From: Calonectria ilicicola
Lineage: Eukaryota > Ascomycota > Sordariomycetes > Hypocreales > Nectriaceae
NCBI GenBank assembly: GCA_020809705.1
Contig: CP085830.1
Location: 682,001 to 746,000, forward strand
DNA: 64,000 nucleotides
Direction of reading: 5' to 3'
Every line of letters begins with the position of its first letter. Within the stretch, counting starts at the first letter, position 1. Of this stretch, positions 56,012 to 64,000 are shown piece by piece. Below the pieces are notes generated by a model. That model made no database searches and was not told the DNA's origin. It saw only the letters and a list, made by a program, of their open reading frames with translations. The position numbers and the translations under genes are program-made.

Positions 56012-57016
56012 TTAGTATTTCTCCACACCCGCAAGACGAAGCAGCTGAGGGGTCAGCTCTGGCTTCTCCAAGGGCTCATCTCGCTCGTTGGGATCAATTT
56101 TTCCGTCAATCTGAGCCTTTCCGTGAGAGTGCAAATTGCAATGCGGCCAGTGGGTCGTAGTTCCCCACTGTTTGAAGATCTCAGTCTTCTTTGCACGATC
56201 TTCGTCAGACATGAATGCAGCTGGAGTGAAGCACGCGTAGATGATGGTTCGGATCTCGTCGCTTTCGGGGAACTTGGCGTAGTGCATGGTGCGACTGTCC
56301 CAAAGGATCAGGTCACCTGGCTCTGCACAGACCTTGATCAACTCGCAGCCCTTCTCGCGGTACCAGTCCAGCTGGTGATCCTTGAAGGGGTAAAAGTCGT
56401 AGTGCTTGGCGCCAATTCCTTGAGTGCGATCTGGGGGGTTGAGGGAGAAAAACTCGTCGAAAAGCTTGGAAGATCCTTTCATGAGCATCAATCCGCCATC
56501 CTCGAGCCCAGCGCGAGACAGGTTAATTATGCCCTGCACACAAGAAAGACCTTTCCGCTCAGGCGCCTGGTCAACATGAGGCCAGGGAGCCCAGGTGACA
56601 TCTTTGCGACCAGGGAAAGTAACATTGATGGTGTCATATGACACTGTCAATTCATTGGTGCCCCAGATTTTCTCAAATGCATCGAGAACGCCAGGTTCTT
56701 GACGCGCATCCCAGACGTATTTCTCGTGGGCAGCGCAATAGTGAAGATACATTCCAGCCTTGAAGTTTTGAGGAAGATGCTCCTGGGTCCATGTTGAAGG
56801 ATCGCTCAAGTCAAGGCCCTTGTCGAAGCTAGTGATCCAGTCAAGCATCTTTTGCCTATATGTGATGGCACGGTCCTTGGGGATGGCGCCCTTGAGTACA
56901 ACGTAGCCATCGCGAAAGAAGTCGTCACGCCAGTCCCCGAATGTCTGGAGATAGCGGTCATCTAGACTGCCAACAGCTAGCTTTGTGGTTTGCTGAGTCT
57001 CTGTAATGGTGGTCAT
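56012..57016 (-). CDS. PhyH-family 2OG-Fe(II) dioxygenase
   Basis: A single exon of 334 aa, the usual size for phytanoyl-CoA dioxygenase-like enzymes. Iron ligands are visible: HxD in WPHVDQ (about H147, D149) and the distal His in SRTMHYAKF (about H245), followed by the 2OG-binding Arg in DEIRTIIY (about R256). DFFRDGYVVLKGAIPKD is the typical family N-terminus. Fungal members hydroxylate small molecules in secondary metabolism or amino-acid pathways; substrate unknown. There is no signal peptide, so it is cytosolic. A 7+7 bp inverted repeat with CCG/CGG triplets lies about 335 bp upstream of the start. Confidence 0.9.
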   Translation of the reverse strand: MTTITETQQTTKLAVGSLDDRYLQTFGDWRDDFFRDGYVVLKGAIPKDRAITYRQKMLDWITSFDKGLDLSDPSTWTQEHLPQNFKAGMYLHYCAAHEKYVWDARQEPGVLDAFEKIWGTNELTVSYDTINVTFPGRKDVTWAPWPHVDQAPERKGLSCVQGIINLSRAGLEDGGLMLMKGSSKLFDEFFSLNPPDRTQGIGAKHYDFYPFKDHQLDWYREKGCELIKVCAEPGDLILWDSRTMHYAKFPESDEIRTIIYACFTPAAFMSDEDRAKKTEIFKQWGTTTHWPHCNLHSHGKAQIDGKIDPNERDEPLEKPELTPQLLRLAGVEKY

Positions 57017-57637
57017 TGTGATTCAAATGAGGACTAAAAATCGAGAATGGTGCGATTGATGAATACCCAAGTTCAATTGAATTGTCGTTGATGGGATTAA
57101 AAGGCATTTTCTTTGGATTCTACATTGGCATTAAATACAATTCCGCAGTGTCGCAAGTCAGTTGAAGCTAAGCGCTCCGAAACAACCAAAGCAGAATATT
57201 CCGCGGGGAAAACAAGCTTGAAGCAAACCACCAGAGGCGCACAGGGCAGAGATCGTGTACAAAGTCCCCGTTCCCCCACGGGGACTCGTTTAAGATAATA
57301 TTTACGACCAGCCATTACCAGTTCGGCTCGATTCCAAGCAGTGTGGGCTCGTCCGAAATTCGGTTCGGACAAGACGCCACCCCCATCGGAACACCGCCAC
57401 AACGGGGAAAGTGGGGGTCCGCTTTGGAGATGGCCGCGGGGAAATAAAAATGACCACACTCTAAATCTTTGTCCTGGTGACGACACGTAACAATTACATT
57501 CCGTGATTAATCCTTGTAAGGCATTTGCTATAGGGTTCAAACATTTGGTGATTGTAAATTTCATCAGGGGTTTTTGAGGATTGGACTCCTACGTGAAGAA
57601 GACGAAGAAACCAATTTTTTAATTCCTTTATCCATAT
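57017..57637. other. Intergenic, PhyH gene promoter
   Basis: Lies between the PhyH gene start and the 3' end of the F-box gene (both minus). Contains the inverted repeat at 57351..57370. An ORF at 57097..57564 is unsupported. Confidence 0.5.
57351..57370. promoter_or_regulatory. CCG/CGG inverted repeat, candidate Zn2Cys6 site
   Basis: Arms GTCCGAA and TTCGGAC, a perfect 7-bp inverted repeat with a 6-nt spacer, also read as CCG-N5-CGG. Zn2Cys6 dimers commonly bind such CGG triplets. Its place in the PhyH promoter next to two Zn2Cys6 factor genes is suggestive only. Confidence 0.4.
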
Positions 57638-58579
57638 TCATTCAGATTCATAAAGCTCTCGGGTGCTTTCCGGGCCCCTGTTGGCCCGTATAGCACATCT
57701 ACTAACAGGCAATTCTACATGATGTGCCCAAGGCGGGCATGCTGGTGAGCATTCTGGCCCGAGATCTTTCCAGATTTGAACCCTCATCTTGTCAGACAAA
57801 ACTTCGACAGAGAACTCTGTCAAGCACAGCGTACAAATGCCTTTAGATTCCAGCCCCTTTTCTTTGAGTGCTAAACGCACCACTTCCCACATCATCCTCT
57901 TTGGCCTCTCATCTGGTGATCTTGACAGGACAGCTGGGTGTAAGTGGGGCGAGTGTTGATGCTCACACGCTTGAATTCGCACTAGTTCTGGGGAGCCGGT
58001 TCCATAGCGGCCCTCAAACTTCACCGTTAGCCGCATCAAGAATCTCCCACCAACAATCTTCGGGCAGTACATCCAATCCCGGGTCTTGACTCCATCATAC
58101 GGCCAGTGCTGAGAAATGCACCGTGGACTCAAGACTTGTTCTAAATATCTCCGCCGCCTCTCATCCAAACTCCCCTCGCGGAAAAACTTGAGAGCCAGCT
58201 GTATATCGGGATATGCAAGTGAGATGCTCCTCAGAGGATAGAAATTGACTGCGGGTCTGGGACAACAGACGTGCTCAAGTTTTAACTGCTTGTTGATTGA
58301 GACGGTATGAAGCTTGAGGCATTTCTCACAAAGCCACACGTCGGGATTGTCACGGGAAATAATTGCGAGGTATTCCAGGACCTCCTCCTTGGAGAAGTAT
58401 AGGATATCTCGTGATCTTCCCCTGAGACAGCATAGGAGACTTTGCAGTGAGCGACAGGTTTGACACAGGATGATGCGGCTATAAAAAGGAAGTTCATCTA
58501 TAATCAGAAAAATAATCTCAGCGGGTAGCTGAATAAATAGGCTGTCCGCTGTCTGCAATTTCTTTGACGGACTGGCCAT
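57638..58579 (-). CDS. F-box-like protein
   Basis: A single exon of 313 aa. The N-terminal F-box motif is clear: LPAEIIFLIIDELPFYSRIILCQTCRSLQSLL. Beyond it is a Cys/His-containing region (WLCEKCLKLHTVS ... EHVCCPRPAVNF, GICTLCLTEFSVE) often seen in fungal F-box proteins of this length. F-box proteins are substrate receptors of SCF ubiquitin ligases, acting in cytosol or nucleus. No substrate can be inferred. It is codirectional with its neighbours and independent of them. Confidence 0.85.
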   Translation of the reverse strand: MASPSKKLQTADSLFIQLPAEIIFLIIDELPFYSRIILCQTCRSLQSLLCCLRGRSRDILYFSKEEVLEYLAIISRDNPDVWLCEKCLKLHTVSINKQLKLEHVCCPRPAVNFYPLRSISLAYPDIQLALKFFREGSLDERRRRYLEQVLSPRCISQHWPYDGVKTRDWMYCPKIVGGRFLMRLTVKFEGRYGTGSPELVRIQACEHQHSPHLHPAVLSRSPDERPKRMMWEVVRLALKEKGLESKGICTLCLTEFSVEVLSDKMRVQIWKDLGPECSPACPPWAHHVELPVSRCAIRANRGPESTRELYESE

Positions 58580-58758
58580 AATTTCGGTATATTGCCAAAG
58601 TAGCAGACAAGACGCAGATAAAAATATGATCGGGAGTCATGGACATTGACCAAGGAAACTTTGAGAATAAAAACAAATTTTGAGGACGGCAGGCTCTCTA
58701 ACAAAGAACTTTTTTATGCTTTGTTCTTGCGCGAGGTGGATGAAGATGATTGGAAGCT

Positions 58759-59031
58759 TTAACCTCGAGCACCAGGATATGGAAAAGTATGGTGCAGCAA
58801 AAGGCCAAACACCGGCTGCTCCTTTGCCAAGAGACTTTTGAACGACTTATAGATCAGGTTTAGGGCCCCATCCATATTCGGTGACAAATTGCGCATTCCA
58901 TTCTGCAGCGGCGCACTTGTAGGATACAGGTCATAAGTTTTCACCAAGGAGGTAATTAGACGAAACTTATCACTCGACATTTCCTCAGGGGATGCTGTCA
59001 AACGGATACAGGGCACCATTGCATTACGCAT
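58759..59031 (-). CDS. Doubtful small ORF
   Basis: 90 codons from the ATG at 59031. The protein looks mildly plausible (LTASPEEMSSDKFRLITSLV; NLIYKSFKSLLAKE) but has no known motif, and a longer open frame upstream lacks an ATG. It could be a lost 3' exon of the secreted protein gene at 59174..60125 or noise. Confidence 0.2.
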   Translation of the reverse strand: MRNAMVPCIRLTASPEEMSSDKFRLITSLVKTYDLYPTSAPLQNGMRNLSPNMDGALNLIYKSFKSLLAKEQPVFGLLLHHTFPYPGARG

Positions 59032-59173
59032 TAGCGGAGTGGTAACACACTTCACTTTTGCCGTCGCCAGCAATGTGACAGTTATGAGACCGGTTCGTGC
59101 CAAGACCTGCGCTGACAACAAATTGTCACGCCACTAGCCAAGAGTCACCAGTTCGAACCCCAAGAAAATGGGC

Positions 59174-60125
59174 TCAACACAACAAAGGGCAACAAGCCCA
59201 TTGACCAAGCCGACAGCGCTGCCACAGCCTGCTTGGCTCAATAAACTCATGCTGCACTTCCGCACTAGTCCACTGCTCGTACAAATCACTCATATCTGTC
59301 TCTGATCGAACCTCGTCATCTGTCCCAAAAAAGTCGACCTCCTGCTGAGTGATGGGTTGCGATTCCTTCACGGCAACGACGTTGAAGCGAACCGTATTAC
59401 CGACGGTGATGATTTGGCCGTAGTATGAGAAGAATCGAACATGATTTTTGCGTCTGTAATCCTGATCATGCCATTTGCTCAGGTCCATAATCTCATCTGT
59501 AAAATCATTAGTCACGGCAAAAATGACGACTGGGATAAGCGTGTTTCCGACCTTGACAGGCGTTTTCACCGGGCTTGACGTCCTTGCCGGCGAAGAGTGG
59601 CGTGAACCTGTTTACAAATCCCGGTGTGAAGAAGGCGTTGCCCTCAAACACGGCGATGTACCTGGCCAAGGAGTTCTTCTTTTCAGTCTCCTCCTCATAC
59701 CACTTTCGCATAGCCCAAGGAAGATCTGTGTATCTAACTCGAAGGACTCGGTCTCCGTCAGGGTACTTGGGCTCAAGAAAGTCACCTGGGTTAGGCATGT
59801 CTTCGGTCCAAGCCTTGTCGAGGAAGTCCCACGCCCACAATAGTTCCGCTGGGGGGCTTTTGGGGTCTGCAACGACGTAAACCTCGGCCTCGATTGTAGC
59901 GTTTATTTTGCATTCAGGCTCCCAGGGAACCCAGGGCATGTAAGACCCGGAGGTGGACTTTCGGAGGGCCTTTTTCAGGGCATGCTCCTTTTGTGTATTG
60001 CCGCTGATTTGGGCTTCGTTGATTTGCTCGAGAATGCCGAGTACCTGATTGCCACCCACAGGAATTTCGGTGAGTTTGCCCTGGACCGCAACCAAGGCGG
60101 CCAGCAGTGGGAGAAAGAGTCGCAT
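59174..60125 (-). CDS. Secreted hypothetical protein
   Basis: Two exons on minus: 59552..60125 and 59174..59496, giving 298 aa. Intron 59497..59551 has a GTCGGA donor, a GACTAATG branch and a TTTACAG acceptor. Signal peptide MRLFLPLLAALVAVQG, then a globular region with WVPWEPECKINATIEAEVYVV, LLWAWDFLDKAW, DLPWAMRKWYEEE and, in exon 2, DQDYRRKNHVRFFSYYGQI. The C-terminus is Cys-rich (CRLGQWACCPLLC). No family recognised. It is probably extracellular. The splice choice is supported by branch site, phase and continuity of protein-like sequence. Confidence 0.65.
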
Positions 60126-61288
60126 CGTGGATGTTTCGATAGATGGAGTGGAGATAAAAACACACAGCTGGGACGAGGTGGTTTCATTTCACAGTAAGCA
60201 ACTGACACATCATTGGTGAAATGAAAGCAGGCAGCCGGGCAAATCGTTGCACACGCTGGTCCAGCTTACGGGTCCAGCGCTCGTGTAGCCCATCAGCCCC
60301 TGTCGTTTAGCAGACTCCTAGTCCGGGATTAAGCAGCATGCGGATAACGATTGGGTCTCGGCGGGTTCCGAATTAGGTAGTCTCCGACTGTCACGTGATG
60401 TTATCGATTGCAAGATCCAAGTTTCACGTCGCCTACCCTGGATTTAGGGTGAATGCCTCCAAATTTTACAGTTAATTTGCAAAAATTGTAATAAGTATAT
60501 TTCAGGCTTACTATTCAGCTATTTTGGAAGTTTTCTTCGTATATTGAAATGGGGCGAATTTCGACTGTTGCACAGAACATACAAATAGCTTAAAGAGTCG
60601 AATTTCTTCGTTATGTGCTGTGGCTAGAAGAGAAGCTTTGGAGTAGGCTAGCAGGTCATGGGAGGGACATTCAAGAAAACCTAATACAATAAAATTAAGC
60701 AAAAATCATGAACATCACCAAGGGAAGTGGATCGAACGATCCCTCAAAAAGAGAGCCTCGAAATAAGCTGAAGAAACTGTTGATTTGGGTGTGTTGATCT
60801 TCTTCCTGGTGTTGAGATCGGAATCCCTTTATCACTGAGACCGGTGTTGTGGTTGGGCTAACTATTCCGCCGACTAAAGCTAATTTCTCAAAAGGCTGAG
60901 GGTTCGAGCCCACATTCCCCGTCACAATATATACATATGGCTAAGAAAGAAAATCAAATCCTAAATGAACGCAATGTTTTGATTATTTACAATAGGGAAA
61001 GATTTGTCCAAGTACCAGTAGTAAAATCTATGTCTTAAAAGAATTCACCTATAAAAGTAGCATGACGCAAAGTTGAAAAAGGTCACTTAACACGAGTGGC
61101 TAACAACGCTCTTGCTTCGAACTTAGAATTAATTATTTGAAGTAATATCCACAAGTTCCTAGGCTCGTGATAGCATCATTAGCCTTCCAGAAATAATGCG
61201 CAATATAGAGTCTTTTCTGTTTAAGACATTGTAATGCTTGAACGCTTATATTCATAAACTTTCCGTGCGACTAGCCCTGTCAGATCCA
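60126..61288. other. Intergenic (~1.2 kb) with a tRNA-like relic
   Basis: 5' flank of the secreted protein gene and 3' flank of the NLR gene. At about 60839..60925 there is a tRNA-like string with a good B-box (GGTTCGAGCCC) but a poor acceptor stem and T-arm pairing. No gene seen. Confidence 0.4.
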
Positions 61289-64000
61289 TCACTGCCTTTC
61301 CATTTCCCTCATAGCCTTTAAGCAATTCAAGAGATTATTTTCGGTTCTGATGGTGTCAGGATGATCTGGTCCTAGCACCTTCTTATATAGATCTAAAGCC
61401 TGTCGGTGCATTTCCTCTGCCTCAGTGTATTTCCCTTGATTGGAAAGTATAAGGGCCAAGTTATCTAAACTGTTGAGTGTGTCAGGATGATCTGGTCCTA
61501 ATATCTTTCCTCTTAGATCTAATACCTGCCGATGCATCTCCTCTGCCTCGGTGTCTTTACCTTGATTGGAAAGTATAAGGGCCAAGTTATTTAAACTGAT
61601 AAATGTGCGAGGATGCTCCTGGCCTAACAACTTCTGCTTCCCTTCTAGTGCTTGCCTACATATTGGCTCTGCCTCTATATATTTCCCTTGATCTTGAAGT
61701 GAAAGGGCTAGGTTATTTAAATTGGTGAGCGTGTCGGGATGCTGTTGACCTCGCCTCCTGGTACATATTTCTAATGCCTCTCGGTATGTTTGTTCTGATT
61801 GCTCGTATTTTGCAGTCTGTCTGTAGCTTTTTCCAATATTAAAGAGAAGACGCCATTTCGCATACTCATCCGCACACTCATTACGCATTTGTAGCGCAGC
61901 CTGTGCATGTGGCATAAATCTTATCCACGTGGCTTGATTCTCATGCTCTGGGTACGGGTATATCTCGGAGAGCCGTCGGATTACGTTTGTGATACATAAT
62001 CTCAGTTTCTCTTGCAGCCAGATGCGCATGGCTAGCCGCACAAGCCGATGAATGTCAAACGAGTTGATATCTTCTCGTTGAGTAATAAAAGCATATGCTT
62101 TCAAAGCACCGATTGCTTCATGTTGTTCAAGCTTATTTCTTCCTAACGGGAATAGTGATATGGGAATATCCTTTTCTGCTAGAAAGCATATGAATTCAAG
62201 GCATTTCGTTGCGAGGGGGTGTTGTTGTGAAATATGGCTGAACGAAATAAACCAAGTGGTAGCAATCGGGTTCATAATATCTTGATACCGGTTTCGATCC
62301 TCAAAGTTTCGACGAAGTAACGTAATCATATCATCGTCAGAAGAGGTGTAAATATCGAGGTATTGAGCTGTTGATATCTGCATTTCTTTCATATATGCCA
62401 CTGCCTGCTTGATGGCTAGGGGAAGATAAGCTAAATGTGCAAGCAATGCTTTTATACCTTCAGCATCAGATAACTGGTCTCTTGTGAGGCTAGTTTTTAG
62501 CATATCGCTTGCCTCGATTTCACTCATTTCTTCTATATTAATGACATATGGGATGTCGTATCTTGAGATGACTTTGTGATTTCGTGTTGTAAAGAGAATG
62601 GAGCCTTGATGACCATGAGGTAGGTAATCACAGAGAGGAGGGCCCTCTGAATTATTGAAAAGTAGACTGATGTCATCGGCGTTATCAATAATAAGAAGCC
62701 AGTCGCTTGTACTTTCACTATCAAGGGCGGCCTTTACTAACGCTTTTATATCGGCTTTCTCATTTTCGATTTCAGGTAGCTTAAGAGCGCGGCCAATATC
62801 TCGGTACGCATTCTCAAACGTAGCTGTATCTATCGCCGGGACCCAAAAAATAGAGCAGTCGGGGTATTGGTCGCGAACACAGAAAGCGGCCTCTAATGCG
62901 ATTTGAGTCTTGCCTATTCCACCTAGCCCTTCGATGGCTGTTCTCTGGCAGTTGTCCTTGTTCATGCTTGGTGGTATTCTTTCCAAAAGTCTTTGTAGAT
63001 CAGATTGACGACCGACGAATTTTTCATTCCTTCCAAATGGAACAATAAATTTTCCTTTGCGTTTGTTTTCAGTTTTATCGGGAACTGAAGGTGGCAGCGG
63101 CGAATCCACACAGTGCCATTGTTGAAGAAGTACATGCATGCATGCTGCAGCTGTCACGGCCGCATAGCCCTGGAATTCTTTGTTTTTGTGACTGTCTGCA
63201 TAGTCACATACACCTTTTATTACAATCGTTTGTATGTTGTCCCATACACCAGCTCCCTCCATCTCAAAGCCGATCACCTTATACTTCTTCGTTAGGCTCT
63301 CTCGAAAAGAACTTGATCTAATAACCTGATCTCCAGAAGCAAATCCGCCAAAATGAAGATGTGGTTTCGGCGGCGGGAGCAGACGAGGCGATGAGGCAGA
63401 TCCAAGCGGCGTCAACTGTGGATAATGGTTATTTTGGAGATGTTGTGTATCGCGAAGACCGAGTAGTCGTTCACGTCCAACTAATATATTCCTATCGCAA
63501 CCAAGCCCCTCACAGTCACTTTCACGTGCATCTTTTGCCTTTTGACAACCTTTTGGATCCTTCTGGCACTCTGTGCATACTGCTGTAAAGAGGTGTTGGT
63601 GTTCATAACCGGGAGGGAATAGTCTATCTTTGTGCCTGCCTGGATACTTGTAACTGCGCAGCAAGTCTTTCTCAAGTAGGGCTCTTATGGATGAAGCAAC
63701 TTTCCTTTCCATTTCACACCTTTCGTATTCCGTCGAATAAGTCCCTATAAACGCCCGAATTTCTTTTGGCGCTCGCCCAAGTATGTGCTCGAGGTCTTCA
63801 TACGGCGCTATTTCTCCCTCTAATATTCGCGCATGATCATGTTGAACCACATGAGTACTGATAATAACATCACCTAGTATTATATCTTCGCCCTGGCAAT
63901 CCTTTGGAGAGCCTGCACAGATCCCAACCACCAGTGCTAAAGTGATTCTTGAATAGGACGCGAAGATCGAGGATGAGGTTGATGCAGCTGGCTCCTTCCC
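61289..64000 (-). CDS. NLR-like protein: PNP_UDP phosphorylase - NB-ARC - TPR (N-terminus outside window)
   Basis: Open to the right edge; 903 residues visible. The N-terminal nucleoside-phosphorylase-like domain shows ALVVGICAGSP, EDIILGDVIIST, GFEMEGAGVWDN and KGVCDYADSHKN, the usual layout of fungal PNP_UDP NLRs. NB-ARC follows: IEGLGGIGKTQIALEAA (P-loop, DNA about 62895..62945), DWLLIIDNADD (Walker B), GSILFTTRNHKV, LAYLPLAIKQA (GLPL-like). The C-terminus has about four 42-residue TPR units (NLALILSNQGKYTEAEEMHRQALDL type). Such proteins sense ligands with the repeats and signal through the N-terminal domain in non-self recognition or cell death. No intron is seen in the visible part. The missing N-terminus should be roughly 60-80 residues. 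Confidence 0.92.
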   Translation of the reverse strand, partial: GKEPAASTSSSIFASYSRITLALVVGICAGSPKDCQGEDIILGDVIISTHVVQHDHARILEGEIAPYEDLEHILGRAPKEIRAFIGTYSTEYERCEMERKVASSIRALLEKDLLRSYKYPGRHKDRLFPPGYEHQHLFTAVCTECQKDPKGCQKAKDARESDCEGLGCDRNILVGRERLLGLRDTQHLQNNHYPQLTPLGSASSPRLLPPPKPHLHFGGFASGDQVIRSSSFRESLTKKYKVIGFEMEGAGVWDNIQTIVIKGVCDYADSHKNKEFQGYAAVTAAACMHVLLQQWHCVDSPLPPSVPDKTENKRKGKFIVPFGRNEKFVGRQSDLQRLLERIPPSMNKDNCQRTAIEGLGGIGKTQIALEAAFCVRDQYPDCSIFWVPAIDTATFENAYRDIGRALKLPEIENEKADIKALVKAALDSESTSDWLLIIDNADDISLLFNNSEGPPLCDYLPHGHQGSILFTTRNHKVISRYDIPYVINIEEMSEIEASDMLKTSLTRDQLSDAEGIKALLAHLAYLPLAIKQAVAYMKEMQISTAQYLDIYTSSDDDMITLLRRNFEDRNRYQDIMNPIATTWFISFSHISQQHPLATKCLEFICFLAEKDIPISLFPLGRNKLEQHEAIGALKAYAFITQREDINSFDIHRLVRLAMRIWLQEKLRLCITNVIRRLSEIYPYPEHENQATWIRFMPHAQAALQMRNECADEYAKWRLLFNIGKSYRQTAKYEQSEQTYREALEICTRRRGQQHPDTLTNLNNLALSLQDQGKYIEAEPICRQALEGKQKLLGQEHPRTFISLNNLALILSNQGKDTEAEEMHRQVLDLRGKILGPDHPDTLNSLDNLALILSNQGKYTEAEEMHRQALDLYKKVLGPDHPDTIRTENNLLNCLKAMREMERQ
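61310..61700. repeat. 126-bp (42-codon) tandem TPR repeats
   Basis: The NLR C-terminus repeats with a 126-bp period. The string GATTGGAAAGTATAAGGGCC recurs exactly at about 61438 and 61564. The last two units are the most alike, as expected of high-identity repeats in fungal NLRs. Confidence 0.8.

Noticed and set aside
57097..57564. 155-codon ORF on minus upstream of the PhyH gene
   Set aside because: No protein-like pattern; occupies the PhyH promoter.
59148..59165. B-box-like GTTCGAACCCC
   Set aside because: No A-box at the right distance and no acceptor stem pairing.

Overview
The window looks like the nuclear genome of a filamentous ascomycete (Pezizomycotina). Most genes carry short GT-AG introns of 40-90 nt with CTAAC/CTGAC-type branch sites. 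The families are typical of that group: HET-domain proteins, a PNP-NB-ARC-TPR NLR, a CHAT pseudogene, LaeA/TAM-like methyltransferases, Zn2Cys6 regulators, a UstYa/DUF3328 protein, a DUF3176 membrane protein and a 7-cysteine Neurospora-type metallothionein. I cannot fix the genus. Exon models were built by hand from splice signals, reading phase and family alignment from memory; every multi-exon model given sums to a whole number of codons, except the Ras-ankyrin-hydrolase gene, which needs a 1-nt frameshift.

Layout. 1-9 kb: the 3' end of a single-pass surface protein, a 1002-aa 2OG-Fe(II) oxygenase-like protein, and two HET genes in the same direction. 9-21 kb: an SMP-30/lactonase gene divergent from a Dal5/Tna1-type MFS transporter, then two paralogous nine-exon SAM methyltransferases on either side of a ~3 kb gene-poor stretch and an APC permease; a telomere-like repeat lies beside the second methyltransferase. 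21-27 kb: a decayed TPR-CHAT gene, a small secreted protein, a short AT-rich island and a membrane-anchored arylsulfotransferase. 29-34 kb: an AflR-like Zn2Cys6 factor, a dienelactone hydrolase and a CAP/PR-1 secreted protein. 34.8-38.7 kb: a secreted Asn-rich repeat protein with Cys/KR cassettes, divergent from a UstYa/DUF3328 gene. 39.7-47.3 kb: a DUF3176 membrane protein, a Thr-rich secreted protein, and a Ras-like GTPase-ankyrin-alpha/beta-hydrolase gene with one apparent frameshift. 49.3-60 kb: a 28-codon metallothionein, two divergent transcription factors, a PhyH-type dioxygenase, an F-box protein and a secreted protein. 61.3-64 kb: an NLR running off the right edge.

Two themes stand out. 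First, genes of the fungal self/non-self and NLR-like repertoire are frequent (two HET, one CHAT relic, one NLR, one Ras-ANK-hydrolase). Second, several small accessory metabolic modules are present. The best candidate for an undescribed system is the divergent pair of a UstYa-family gene and a secreted precursor-like protein with three repeated KR-containing cassettes, which could be a fungal RiPP (dikaritin-like) locus. The Ras-ANK-hydrolase architecture is the second candidate.
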